NCBI RefSeq assembly: GCF_004795255.1
Contig: NZ_SSBQ01000002.1
Span: 911,001-975,000 of the forward strand
Source: Streptomyces sp. RKND-216
Lineage (GTDB): Bacteria; Actinomycetota; Actinomycetes; Streptomycetales; Streptomycetaceae
DNA: 64,000 nucleotides
Direction: 5' to 3'
Shown: positions 37,679 through 46,789 of the stretch, one piece after another
Layout of the letters: the number at the start of each line of letters is the position of its first letter
Position numbering within the stretch: position 1 is the first letter of the stretch
The notes under the pieces: model-generated
What the model saw: the letters and a program-made list of their open reading frames with translations, nothing else
Told to the model about the DNA's origin: nothing
The model's database searches: none
Translations under genes and position numbers: made by a program

Positions 37679-39427
37679 ATGAGCGCCAACGACCGCGTGC
37701 TGATCAACCAGATGATCGAGGAGCGCCGCCACGCGCGCGGCGTACCCCTCTCCTTCGACGCCGAATTCGAGAGGTTCGCCAGCGAACACGCCCTGCACGG
37801 CTTCGGACTCTCCGACGAGGAGATCGAAGCCGGGGTCATCGGTGGGGCCGACGACGGCGGCATCGACGGGGCGTACGTCTTCCTCGGCGGCCGGCTGCTG
37901 CACGAGGACAGCGAGATCCTCCAGCCTCAGTCGGGCGCCGCGAACGTCGAGCACGGCACCCGGTTAACCCTGTGGCTCATCCAGGCCAAGACCAGCGCCG
38001 GGTTCTCGGAGGTGGCCCTGGACAAAGCCGCGTCCACCTGCAAGAACCTGCTGGACATGGAGGTCGACGAAGCCACCGTCGGTGTCCTGTACGCCGACGA
38101 GCTCCTGGCCCGCTTCCGCCTGTTCCGCACGGCGTTGCAGCGGCTGCTCACCCGCCACCCCACCGTGCTGATCAAGTTCTCCTACGTCACGCGCGGCGAG
38201 GCGAGCGACGTACACCCCAAGGTCCAGGCGAAGGCCAAGCTCCTCGAAGCGCAGTTCGAGAACGCCTTCGCCATCTCCACCGGAGAGGTCGAGTTCCTCG
38301 GCCCGGGAGAGCTCTGGCGACGCGCCAGCACCCTCCCCTCGTACACCCTCGAGCTTCCCTACCGGGAGAGCATCACCCACGGCACCAGCCACCTCGCGCT
38401 CGTCTCCCTGGGTGAGTACCTCGACTTCCTCAGCGACGAGAGCGGGGCGATCAAGTCCCACATCTTCGACTGGAACGTCCGCGACTACCAGGGAAACGTG
38501 GAGGTGAACCGGGAGATCACGGCGGCTCTCCGGGACCCGGACGCGCCGGAGTTCTGGTGGCTCAACAACGGCATCACGATCGTGTGCTCGCAGGCGACCT
38601 CCGTCGGCAAGCGGCTCAGCCTGTCCGACGTGCAGGTCGTCAACGGCCTGCAGACCTCCTACACCCTCCACGAGACGCTCAAGGACCTCTACCTGAGCGA
38701 TCCGACCGACCCCGTCTTCGACAGGCTGGTGCAGGTCCGGATCCTCGTCACCGTGGACCAGGCGGCCCGTGACTCCGTCATCCGCGCCACCAACCGGCAG
38801 ACGAGCGTGCCCGTCGCCTCGCTGCGGGCCACGGACGACATCCAGCGGCAGATCGAGTCGTACTTCCTCGAACACGACTGGTTCTACGACCGGCGAAAGA
38901 ACTTCTACCGGAACCAGGGCAAAACCGCCGACCGTATCGTCAGCATCCCGCTGCTGGCACAGTCCGTGATGGCCATGGCGCTGGGTCAGCCCGACTACGC
39001 CCGCGCCCGTCCCTCGAGCCTGCTCAAGTCGGACACGGACTACCGCCGCGTGTTCTCCGACAAGACGGAACTGCCCGTCTACCTGTGGCTGGCCCGTGCA
39101 CAACGCCGGGTGGATGAGTTCCTGCAGTCCACCTCGGACCCCGTCTCCCGTTCCCTGCACACCAACCTCCGTTTCCACCTGGCCATGCTCGGGGCCGTGG
39201 ACCTGGTGGGCCGGGTGTTCAGCAAGCCGGAGAACCTGAACAACGCCGCCCGGGAGGACGCCTTCCCGAGCGACACCCGCCTGCAGTCGCTGTGGGCGTC
39301 GCTCCAGGAGCATTTCGACGCGTTCCAGCGGGAGAAGCGGGCCGGGCCGGACAAGACCGCGAAGAGCAGCGACTTCGTCGCCTCTCTGACCGACGGTTTG
39401 GGATACGGCAGCCTCCGCCGCAGGTGA
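37679..39427 (+). CDS. AIPR-family (abortive phage resistance) protein
   Basis: This 582-residue protein has the AIPR signature in its middle: FWWLNNGITIVCSQATSVGKRLSLSDVQVVNGLQTSYTLHETL, followed by RILVTVDQAARDSVIRATNRQTSV. AIPR proteins are linked to abortive infection and often sit in restriction or BREX loci. CGGAGAC precedes the ATG. An AIPR gene is not part of the core BREX type 2 set, so here it is an accessory inserted between pglZ and brxD while keeping the strand and tight spacing. Confidence 0.88.
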   Translation: MSANDRVLINQMIEERRHARGVPLSFDAEFERFASEHALHGFGLSDEEIEAGVIGGADDGGIDGAYVFLGGRLLHEDSEILQPQSGAANVEHGTRLTLWLIQAKTSAGFSEVALDKAASTCKNLLDMEVDEATVGVLYADELLARFRLFRTALQRLLTRHPTVLIKFSYVTRGEASDVHPKVQAKAKLLEAQFENAFAISTGEVEFLGPGELWRRASTLPSYTLELPYRESITHGTSHLALVSLGEYLDFLSDESGAIKSHIFDWNVRDYQGNVEVNREITAALRDPDAPEFWWLNNGITIVCSQATSVGKRLSLSDVQVVNGLQTSYTLHETLKDLYLSDPTDPVFDRLVQVRILVTVDQAARDSVIRATNRQTSVPVASLRATDDIQRQIESYFLEHDWFYDRRKNFYRNQGKTADRIVSIPLLAQSVMAMALGQPDYARARPSSLLKSDTDYRRVFSDKTELPVYLWLARAQRRVDEFLQSTSDPVSRSLHTNLRFHLAMLGAVDLVGRVFSKPENLNNAAREDAFPSDTRLQSLWASLQEHFDAFQREKRAGPDKTAKSSDFVASLTDGLGYGSLRRR

Positions 39428-39473
39428 CGTCACCGTCCGACCGGCGAAGCGGCGCGGATGGGACAATGAGCCG

Positions 39474-40799
39474 GTGATCGATCCGCGCTCTTCTCCCGTC
39501 TCCGCCGCCCGGCGTCGCACCGCCCTCGACGCACTCCGGCGCGGTGCGGTGCCCGAGAGCGGCCTCGACCTCCTCGCCACCGGGCTCGACCGTTTCGAGA
39601 CCGCGCTCGACGCGGAGATCGAGACGGTCGCCTCCGGCGGGTCCGTCTTCAAGGCCGTGCGGGGTGAGTACGGTTCCGGCAAGACGTTCTTCACCCGCTG
39701 GCTCGGGGAGCGCGCCAGACAACGCAACTTCGCCGTCGCGGAGATCCAGATCTCGGAGACGGAGACGCCGCTCCACAAGCTGGAAACCGTCTACCGCCGC
39801 CTCACCGAGCGGCTCTCCACGACCAGCTTCCCGCCGAGCGCGCTCCGGCCCGTGGTGGACGCCTGGTTCTACGGGCTGGAGGAGGACGCCCTCGCCGAGG
39901 GAGCGGACGAGGAGGAGCTGGGCAGCGCGGTGGAGCAGCTGCTGACCGCCCGCCTGAGCGAGGTGTCCCGGCACGCCCCCTCGTTCGCCACCGCGCTGCG
40001 CGGCTACCGTTCCGCGCTCGCCGGGGGCGACGAGCCGACCGCGGCGGCCGTCCTCGCCTGGCTCGGCGGCCAGCCTCATGTGGCGGCGGCGTCCCGCCGG
40101 GCGGCAGGCGTGCGCGGCGAGCTGGACCACTTCGGTGCCCTCGGTTTCCTGCAGGGGCTGCTCACCGTGCTGCGGGACTCCGGGCACCAGGGCCTGTTCG
40201 TCGTACTGGACGAGGTGGAGACGTTGCAGCGCGTGCGCTCCGACGCGCGCGACAAGGCGCTCAACGCCCTGCGTCAGCTGATCGACGAGGTCCACTCCGG
40301 ACGGTTCCCCGGTCTCTATCTCGTCATCACCGGAACGCCCGCGTTCTTCGACGGCCAGCAGGGTGTGCAGCGGCTGCCGCCGCTCGCCCAGCGACTCGCC
40401 ACCGACTTCACGACCGACGCCCGGTTCGACAACCCGCGGGCGGTTCAGCTGCGCCTGCCCGGATTCACCCTGGAGTCACTGACCAGCCTCGGCACGCGCA
40501 TCCGCGATCTCTATGCGTCCGGCGCAGACTCACCGGACCGGATCACGACACTGGTCGACGACGCCTACGTCGCGGACCTCGCCCGCGCGGTCGGGGGCGC
40601 TCTCGGCGGCAAGGCCGGCGTCGCGCCCCGGCTCTTTCTCAAGAAGCTCGTCGGCGACGTCCTTGACCGGGTGGACCAGTTTCCAGACTTCGACCCGCGA
40701 CAGCACTACGCGTTCACGGTGCGCGGCAACGAACTCACCGACGTCGAGCGCAACCTGGCCGGATCGTCGTCCGCCGACGACATCGACCTGGACCTGTGA
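39474..40799 (+). CDS. brxD: BrxD, ATP-binding protein of BREX type 2
   Basis: This 441-residue ATPase has P-loop VRGEYGSGKTFFTRWL near residues 62-77 and Walker B LFVVLDEVETLQ near 241. The C-terminal part carries winged-helix-like sequence (APRLFLKKLVGDVLDRVDQF). This matches BrxD, which accompanies BrxHI in BREX type 2. The start is a GTG (VIDPRSSPVS). The stop overlaps the brxHI start. Its exact role in BREX is not established. Confidence 0.9.
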   Translation: MIDPRSSPVSAARRRTALDALRRGAVPESGLDLLATGLDRFETALDAEIETVASGGSVFKAVRGEYGSGKTFFTRWLGERARQRNFAVAEIQISETETPLHKLETVYRRLTERLSTTSFPPSALRPVVDAWFYGLEEDALAEGADEEELGSAVEQLLTARLSEVSRHAPSFATALRGYRSALAGGDEPTAAAVLAWLGGQPHVAAASRRAAGVRGELDHFGALGFLQGLLTVLRDSGHQGLFVVLDEVETLQRVRSDARDKALNALRQLIDEVHSGRFPGLYLVITGTPAFFDGQQGVQRLPPLAQRLATDFTTDARFDNPRAVQLRLPGFTLESLTSLGTRIRDLYASGADSPDRITTLVDDAYVADLARAVGGALGGKAGVAPRLFLKKLVGDVLDRVDQFPDFDPRQHYAFTVRGNELTDVERNLAGSSSADDIDLDL

Positions 40800-42955
40800 T
40801 GACGACGCCCGACGCAGATCCCGTGGACCGGCTCGATCCCGTCATCCTGCACCACGTGGTCAACACGCTGGGCTGGCCGGACCTGCGTCCCCTGCAAAAG
40901 GCCGCGATCGACCCGGTGATGGACGGAGAGGACGCCGTACTGCTGGCGCCCACCGCCGGCGGCAAGACCGAGGCGGCCTGCCTGCCGGTCCTGTCCGCCA
41001 TGGCCGCTCAGCAGTGGAGCGGCACCTCGGTGCTCTACCTGTGCCCCCTCAAGGCCCTCCTCAACAATCTGGTGACCCGTGTCGACGTCTACGCTCAGTG
41101 GCTCGGACGCCGTGCGGCCCTGTGGCACGGCGACACGGGGCAGTCCCAGCGCGGCCGTATACGTGCCGACAGACCCGACATCCTGCTGACGACGCCCGAG
41201 TCACTGGAAGCCATGCTGATCGGCGTCAAGACGGACCACGAACACCTGCTGGGCGGGATCCGGGCCGTCGTGATCGACGAGGTGCACGCGTTCGCAGGCG
41301 ACGACCGGGGCTGGCACCTCCTGGCGGTCCTGGAGCGCCTGCAACGGGTCACGGGCCACGAGATCCAGCGGATCGGGCTGTCCGCGACCGTCGGGAATCC
41401 GCAGGAACTCCTCACCTGGCTCCAGGGGTCGGGCGCCGGACGGCGCACCGGGCGCGTCGTCGCCCCGGACCTCGCTGATCCGCAGAGGCCGTCAGCCGCT
41501 GCCGACGGAGCCCCGCCACCGGGAGACATCGAGCTCGACTACGTGGGCTCCCTGGCCAACGCCGCGAAGGTCCTCGGGGTCCTGCACAAGGGTGAAAAGC
41601 GACTGGTCTTCTGCGATTCCCGCCGACAGGTCGAGGAGCTGGGCGCCGCGCTCCGGGCGCGCGATGTCACCGTGTTCCTGTCCCACGCCTCGCTCTCGGC
41701 CGACGAACGCGCACGGTCCGAGCAGGCGTTCGCCGAGGCACGCGACTGCGTCATCGTGGCCACCTCCACCCTGGAACTCGGCATCGACGTCGGCGACCTG
41801 GACCGCGTCGTCCAGATCGACGCGCCCGCCACCGTCGCCTCCTTCCTCCAGCGCGTCGGCCGCACCGGACGCCGCGCGGGAAGCACCCGCAACTGCCTGT
41901 TCCTCGCCACCCGCAAGGACACCCTGCTGCAGGCCGCAGGGCTGCTGCTTCTCTGGGGCCGCGACTGGGTCGAACCGGTCGTCCCACCGCCCCAACCGTG
42001 TCATCTCGTCGCCCAGCAGCTGCTCGCCGTCACCCTCCAGGAGCACAAACTGGGCGACCGGCTCTGGCCGGAGCAGTGGAACGGCCTCCCCCCCTTCGAC
42101 CGCTCAGCCGCGCCGATCCTGCGTCACCTGCGGGAGCAGGGCTTCCTGGACACCGACGGCGGAATGCTGTTCATCGGCCCGCAGGCCGAGCACCGCTTCG
42201 GACGCCGGCACTTCATCGAGCTGACGGCATCCTTCACGGCACCACCCCAGCTCACCGTCCTGTCCGGGCGCAACGAGATCGGCCGGATGGATCCGTCGGT
42301 CCTCACCGAGGAGCGTCCCGGGCCACGGCGGCTGCTGCTGGCCGGCCGCAGCTGGCAGGTGACGTACATCGACTGGGGACGCAAGCGGGTCTTCGTCGAG
42401 CCGGTCGACAGCGGCGGAGTAGCCAAGTGGTCGGGGGGCACGCTCACCGGGCTGTCCTACGCGTTGACCCGCGCCATGCGGGAGATCCTTCTGGGAGCCG
42501 ACCCGCCGGTCTCCCTCACACGACGGGCCGAGTCCTGCCTTCAGGACTGGCGTGACGAGGAGGCGCCCCGACTCGTCCACCCGGGCGGAACACTCGTGAC
42601 TCGGCAGGGCGACGACGTCCGCTGGTGGACGTGGGCCGGGTACCGCGCCAACGCGACACTGGGTGCGACACTGGCCTCGATCGCCGACCCGGTCCAGCGC
42701 CCGACCGACGTCTCCCTGCGTCTGCGTGCCGATCTGACCCCGGAGAAGTGGCGTACGGCCCTCCAGTCCGCCCAGACCGGGCCGGCACTCGTCCTGCCCG
42801 AAGTCGACCAGCGGGCCGTGCGCGGCCTCAAGTTCTCCGCTGCACTCCCCCCTCGCCTCGCCGTAGCCACGCTGTCGGCGCGACTAGCCGACTTCGACGG
42901 TGCGCGCACCGTCCTGGCGGAGCCGGTGCGCTTCTCCACGGAATCCCCAGCCTGA
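40796..42955 (+). CDS. brxHI: BrxHI, Lhr-like DEAD/H-box helicase of BREX type 2
   Basis: This 719-residue superfamily 2 helicase has LLAPTAGGKTEAACLPVL (motif I, about residues 48-65), AVVIDEVHAFAGDDRG (motif II, DEVH, about 160) and RVGRTGRRAGS (motif VI, about 353). A C-terminal Lhr-like region follows. GTG 40796 and ATG 40799 are both possible starts and either overlaps the brxD stop. It ends the BREX operon: its stop codon lies in the loop of a hairpin terminator. Confidence 0.92.
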   Translation: MMTTPDADPVDRLDPVILHHVVNTLGWPDLRPLQKAAIDPVMDGEDAVLLAPTAGGKTEAACLPVLSAMAAQQWSGTSVLYLCPLKALLNNLVTRVDVYAQWLGRRAALWHGDTGQSQRGRIRADRPDILLTTPESLEAMLIGVKTDHEHLLGGIRAVVIDEVHAFAGDDRGWHLLAVLERLQRVTGHEIQRIGLSATVGNPQELLTWLQGSGAGRRTGRVVAPDLADPQRPSAAADGAPPPGDIELDYVGSLANAAKVLGVLHKGEKRLVFCDSRRQVEELGAALRARDVTVFLSHASLSADERARSEQAFAEARDCVIVATSTLELGIDVGDLDRVVQIDAPATVASFLQRVGRTGRRAGSTRNCLFLATRKDTLLQAAGLLLLWGRDWVEPVVPPPQPCHLVAQQLLAVTLQEHKLGDRLWPEQWNGLPPFDRSAAPILRHLREQGFLDTDGGMLFIGPQAEHRFGRRHFIELTASFTAPPQLTVLSGRNEIGRMDPSVLTEERPGPRRLLLAGRSWQVTYIDWGRKRVFVEPVDSGGVAKWSGGTLTGLSYALTRAMREILLGADPPVSLTRRAESCLQDWRDEEAPRLVHPGGTLVTRQGDDVRWWTWAGYRANATLGATLASIADPVQRPTDVSLRLRADLTPEKWRTALQSAQTGPALVLPEVDQRAVRGLKFSAALPPRLAVATLSARLADFDGARTVLAEPVRFSTESPA

Positions 42956-42971
42956 AGCCTGTGGGGATTCC
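42940..42971 (+). terminator. hairpin overlapping the brxHI stop codon
   Basis: The arms GGAATCCCCA (42940-42949) and TGGGGATTCC (42962-42971) are perfectly complementary. The 12-base loop contains the brxHI TGA. This probably terminates BREX transcription and separates it from the next gene. Confidence 0.65.
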
Positions 42972-43119
42972 CCCTCCGGACGCCCGTTCCGGGGAGAAGG
43001 AACCTGGGGGGGCACCGACTCGGCGAGGGGTGAATGCGCCTTTGCCTACTTGCGTGCTCCGTCGGGGTCCTCCGTACCTTCGTGAGGTCCACGAACCCGC
43101 ACGAGGCACGGAGGACCCG

Positions 43120-44493
43120 TTGAAGTCCGTCAAAGAGGTACTTCTGGATCTGCTCGAGTCGTCCAACATTGCCGTGCGCTCCGGAGACGAGTTGGTCGGC
43201 AGCGTGAACTCTGCAATAGCCGCAAACGACAAGGAGAGGGCGAAGAAGGAAGACGAACCCCTCCGCCGCAAACCCTGCCTGGCCACGATCCCCCGCACGG
43301 AACTGAGCCGCCAGCAGGAGGTCAGTCCTTGGGACGTCCTGCACACGCTTGGCCGGGCAACCACGCTGTCGGGGCGCGGCGCGGGACGAGGGCTGGCCGA
43401 GCACTGGGGGGCTCTCAAGTACAACCAGGCTCTCGCAGGCGAAGCGGATCGCTTCCTCGGTCTGACGGACGAGGGACGGCAGATCGCGGAGCAGTACAAG
43501 AACCTACAGTCCGGCGAACTGGGTATCGGCTTCGCACTCACCCTCACCAAGCAGCTGCTGGGTCGGCGCTTCCCAGATCATTCCGTGACGATCGTCCCTG
43601 CGGACACCGCTCTGCGTGCGGGGTGGGCGCTCACCAGTAGGGACAAGGGCCCCACGGTGAAGTACCGCTACCGTCCGCAGTACTTCGCTGAAGTCTGGCG
43701 TCCAGGGGAGCCGTCACTCGTCATCCCCGTCGCCAGCAAGGGCCACCACGGCAACGCCACCGACTCTGCCGGCCAACTGGCATCAGCCTCGGCCCACGCC
43801 GAGGCCGTGCACATCGGCGACTGGAACCAAACTCCGAGTCTGTTGTTCAGCACGGAGCTGTCGCTGAACGGCGTCGTGACCGTTCATGCGCTCCAGGCTA
43901 CGGGACGGGGCGGCTGGCTGAACAACCTCCCCGGAGAGGGGAAGGTGAGTCTGGATACGGTTCCCGTGCAGGAGAACGTCTTCCCAGGAATTCAGCCACC
44001 CCAAGTGGGGGACTCGATCCCGGAGTCGGTACCCGGCTGTCATGTGACGCCCAAGTACCACGCCTGGTTCCAGCAGACCCTCGGCCACACAGCGGCGGCG
44101 GGGCTCACGGCTTTCACCGGCTCGGGCGAGGCGACCGCCCAGTATCTGACCGAGCGGCAAGGCCGCAAGCGATTCGAGGGCATCGGGCACGCCGCGAGCG
44201 GCAGCGTCCAGGACGTCAGTCACGAACTCCTTGGGGCAACATTTAGCGGCACAGACCACGTGTTCCGATTGAACGGCCCCCGCGTCGAGGCGTTCTCCGG
44301 CGTGGAAGCGGGTCTCTTCGAGCTTCTCTCCGATGGGCAAGTCGATGAATACCGCAGGCGTGTACATGCCGCCCGCCGCACGCTCCCTCAGCTCGCTTGG
44401 GACAAGAAGTGGGGCGGGCCTGTCTCCCTTCACCCCGACGGCTCGGTGCTTGCCATCCGGCTACTGCCGGGGCAGCGGCCGACACGACGCTGA
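43120..44493 (+). CDS. unrecognised protein (457 residues) following BREX
   Basis: No family was recognised. The product starts at a TTG with GGAGG five bases upstream. The N-terminal region is helical and charged (LKSVKEVLLDLLESSNIAVRSGDELVGSVNSAIAANDKERAKKEDEP). The middle contains KYRYRPQYFAEVW...PSLVIPVASKGHHGN, an arrangement that faintly resembles the strand-turn-strand core of PD-(D/E)XK nucleases, with a Lys but no clear acidic pair. No transmembrane segment or signal peptide is seen. It lies 164 bp after the BREX operon and before the IS, so a defence role is plausible but unproven. A 7-G run (43007-43013) lies in its upstream region. Confidence 0.7.
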   Translation: MKSVKEVLLDLLESSNIAVRSGDELVGSVNSAIAANDKERAKKEDEPLRRKPCLATIPRTELSRQQEVSPWDVLHTLGRATTLSGRGAGRGLAEHWGALKYNQALAGEADRFLGLTDEGRQIAEQYKNLQSGELGIGFALTLTKQLLGRRFPDHSVTIVPADTALRAGWALTSRDKGPTVKYRYRPQYFAEVWRPGEPSLVIPVASKGHHGNATDSAGQLASASAHAEAVHIGDWNQTPSLLFSTELSLNGVVTVHALQATGRGGWLNNLPGEGKVSLDTVPVQENVFPGIQPPQVGDSIPESVPGCHVTPKYHAWFQQTLGHTAAAGLTAFTGSGEATAQYLTERQGRKRFEGIGHAASGSVQDVSHELLGATFSGTDHVFRLNGPRVEAFSGVEAGLFELLSDGQVDEYRRRVHAARRTLPQLAWDKKWGGPVSLHPDGSVLAIRLLPGQRPTRR

Positions 44494-44501
44494 CGCCGTC
44501 C

Positions 44502-44550
44502 CGGAACGCCAACGAGCACTTTCGTCAGGCACAGCGCGGTTAGCGTTCCG
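44502..44550 (+). terminator. possible weak hairpin after the 457-residue gene
   Basis: The arms CGGAACGC (44502-44509) and GCGTTCCG (44543-44550) are complementary, with a 33-base loop. They lie between the gene stop and the IS left end. The long loop makes a terminator role uncertain. Confidence 0.3.
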
Positions 44551-44595
44551 AGGCGGTAATGCCGTCCGCTTATCCGGCGGGGATCGGGCACTAGG

Positions 44596-44622
44596 TGTAT
44601 TGACCCGGAGCGTTGTTCACAC
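44596..44622. repeat. IS481 left terminal inverted repeat
   Basis: It begins TGTATTGACCCGGAGCGTTG. The partner is at 46946-46972. About 21 of 27 positions match. The ACTAGG target copy adjoins it at 44590-44595. Confidence 0.85.
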
Positions 44623-45495
44623 GGCTGATCGGTGGCTGGCCGCCGAGTGCGGTGTGGCAGCGGTGGTGGTTGTAGGTGTGCAGGAAGTCTTGCAGAGCTG
44701 CGGTCCGCTGCTCGTTGCTGGTGTAGGGCCGCAGGTAGGCCCATTCGTCGAGCAGGGTGCGGTTGAAGCGTTCGACCTTGCCGTTGGTCTGCGGTCGGTA
44801 AGGGCGGGTGCGTTTGCTGGTGGCGCCGAGGTAGATCAGGGACTGCTTCCAGAGGGTGCTCTTGCGGTAGGACCAGGCGTTGTCGGTCAGCACCCTTTCG
44901 ATGCGGTCGATGCCGAGGGCGGCGAAGTGGGCGGCGGCTCGGCGGAGGAAGCCTGCGCAGGTGGCGGCCTTCTCATCGGGGTGGACCTCGCTGTAGGCGA
45001 GGCGGGTGTAGTCGTCGACGACGGAGTGGATGTAGTCGAAGCCGACTCCGGTCTTGGTCAGGCGGCTTTCCGCGCGGCCGTGGACACGCCAGCCGCCGCC
45101 GTCGGGAATCCGCCCGAGTTTCTTCACGTCCACGTGCACCAGCTCGCCGGGCCGCTCGCGTTCGTAGCGGCGAATGATGCGCCCGGTTGGCCGGTCCATC
45201 CAGGCCAGCCGGTGCAGGCCGTGCCGGGTGAGGATCCGGTGCACGGTCGAGGGCGGCATGCCCAGGATCGGGCCGATGCGGGCGGGTCCGAGTTTGCGTT
45301 CGGTCCGCAGCCGGCAGACCCGTGCTTCGGTATCGGCATCGGTGCGGTGCGGTGTCGTGTGCGGGCGGCTGGGGCGGTCACACAGGCCCGGCTCGCCCTC
45401 GGCTCGCCACCGGTGGACCCACTTGTGGGCCGTGGCCCGGGATATGCCCATCTCCGCAGCCACATGGGCCACCGGGCGGCCGGAACGGACACGAT

Positions 45496-45523
45496 TGAAC
45501 CGTTCCGGGTCTGATGGAGGCTC
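45496..45523. repeat. IS3 left terminal inverted repeat
   Basis: It begins TGAACCGTTCCGGGTCTGAT. The CGAT target copy precedes it at 45492-45495. Confidence 0.85.
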
Positions 45524-45545
45524 AATTCCCTGAGAGGATCGAGTC

Positions 45546-45872
45546 ATGACCCGTCCGTCCCCCTACCCTCCCGAGCTTCGTGAGCGTGCGGTCCGCATGG
45601 TCGCGGAGGTCCGCCCGAACTACCCGACCGAGTGGGCCGCGATGAAAGCGGTCGCCGCAAAGCTCGGAATCGGTGCGGCGGAGACCGTGCGGACCTGGGT
45701 CCGGAAAGCCCAGGTCGACGCCGGCCAGCGGCCGGGGGTCACTTCTGAAGAAGCCGCCGAGATCAAGCGCCTCAAGGCCGAGAACGCCGAGCTGAAGAGG
45801 GCGAACGAGATCCTCAAGGCCGCATCGGCTTTCTTCGCGGCCGAGCTCGACCGGCCACACAGGCGCTCGTAG
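45546..45872 (+). CDS. IS3-family transposase OrfA
   Basis: This 108-residue helix-turn-helix protein has a leucine-zipper-like C-terminus (EIKRLKAENAELKRANEILKAASAFFAAELDRP). The HTH covers ELRERAVRMVAEVRPNYPTEWAAMKAVAAKLGIGAAETVRTWVRKAQ. The -1 frame is open through the end of OrfA and continues as PATQALVAFIDEFKQVFGVEP. This predicts an OrfAB fusion by programmed frameshifting near 45840-45855; no classical A6G site is evident there. Confidence 0.92.
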   Translation: MTRPSPYPPELRERAVRMVAEVRPNYPTEWAAMKAVAAKLGIGAAETVRTWVRKAQVDAGQRPGVTSEEAAEIKRLKAENAELKRANEILKAASAFFAAELDRPHRRS

Positions 45873-45895
45873 CCTTCATCGACGAGTTCAAGCAG

Positions 45896-46789
45896 GTGTT
45901 CGGTGTCGAGCCGATCTGCCGTGTCCTGACCGGACACGGACTGCAGATCGCAACCAGCACCTACTACGCGGCCAAGAACCGCCCGCCCAGCCCCCGATCC
46001 GTCCGGGACACAGAACTGAAGGAGCACATCGGCCGCGTCCACGCCGACAACTACGGCGTCTACGGCATCCGGAAGGTGTGGCGGCAACTGGACCGTGAGG
46101 GCATACCGGTGGCCCGTTGCACCGTGGCCCGGCTGATGCGTGAACTCGGCCTTCAGGGCGCCAGACGTGGAAGGAAGATCCGCACCACGGTGCGCGACGA
46201 GGGACACGAGCGGGCCGCTGACCTGCTGAATCGCGACTTCACCGCGCGTGGCCCCAACCAGCGGTGGGTCGCGGACTTCACCCACGTGCGCACCTGGAAC
46301 GGCGTGGTCTACGTCGCCTTCGTAGTCGACGTGTACTCCCGCACGATCGTCGGCTGGTCAGCGGCCACCAGCAAACGAGCCAAGCTCGTCCTGGACGCTC
46401 TCGACATGGCGCTGTGGCGACGCGACCGGGCCGGCACGCCGGCCGGGCCCGGGCTGATACATCACTCCGACGCCGGCAGCCAGTACACGTCCTTCGCCTT
46501 CACCACGCACCTGGTGGCCGCCGGTCTCGACGCCTCGATCGGCAGCGTCGGTGACGCCCTGGACAACGCGCTCATGGAATCTCAGATCGGCCTGTTCAAG
46601 ACCGAACTGATCAAACCCCGTACTACCTGGAAGACCCTCGCCGAGATCGAGGTCGCCACCGCGGAATGGGTCGACTGGTTCAACCACCACCGCATCCACA
46701 CCGCGATCGGCGACATCCCGCCCGCCGAATGCGAAGCCACCTACTACGCTCAGCACCAGCCGCAACCGGCGGCTGGAGCCAGTCCATAG
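45896..46789 (+). CDS. IS3-family transposase OrfB (rve integrase catalytic domain)
   Basis: This is the catalytic half of the transposase, 297 residues from the GTG shown. It is normally produced as a fusion with OrfA, and the reading frame extends upstream into orfA. It has an HTH_21-like domain (VHADNYGVYGIRKVWRQL) and the rve DDE triad: D in RWVADFTHV, D in LIHHSDAGSQYTS, and E in NALMESQIGLFKTELI. The stop lies at the inner edge of the right inverted repeat. Confidence 0.92.
   Translation: MFGVEPICRVLTGHGLQIATSTYYAAKNRPPSPRSVRDTELKEHIGRVHADNYGVYGIRKVWRQLDREGIPVARCTVARLMRELGLQGARRGRKIRTTVRDEGHERAADLLNRDFTARGPNQRWVADFTHVRTWNGVVYVAFVVDVYSRTIVGWSAATSKRAKLVLDALDMALWRRDRAGTPAGPGLIHHSDAGSQYTSFAFTTHLVAAGLDASIGSVGDALDNALMESQIGLFKTELIKPRTTWKTLAEIEVATAEWVDWFNHHRIHTAIGDIPPAECEATYYAQHQPQPAAGASP

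Noticed and set aside
37964..39778. 604-codon minus-strand frame opposite the AIPR gene
   Set aside because: Spans the end of one gene and the start of another on the opposite strand; no motifs.
43007..43013. Seven-G run upstream of the 457-residue gene as a phase-variable promoter
   Set aside because: Without a mapped promoter the run could be chance in high-GC DNA.
45546..45872. Classical A6G slippery site for IS3 frameshifting
   Set aside because: No A-run exists in the overlap. Frameshifting is inferred only from the continuing open -1 frame.
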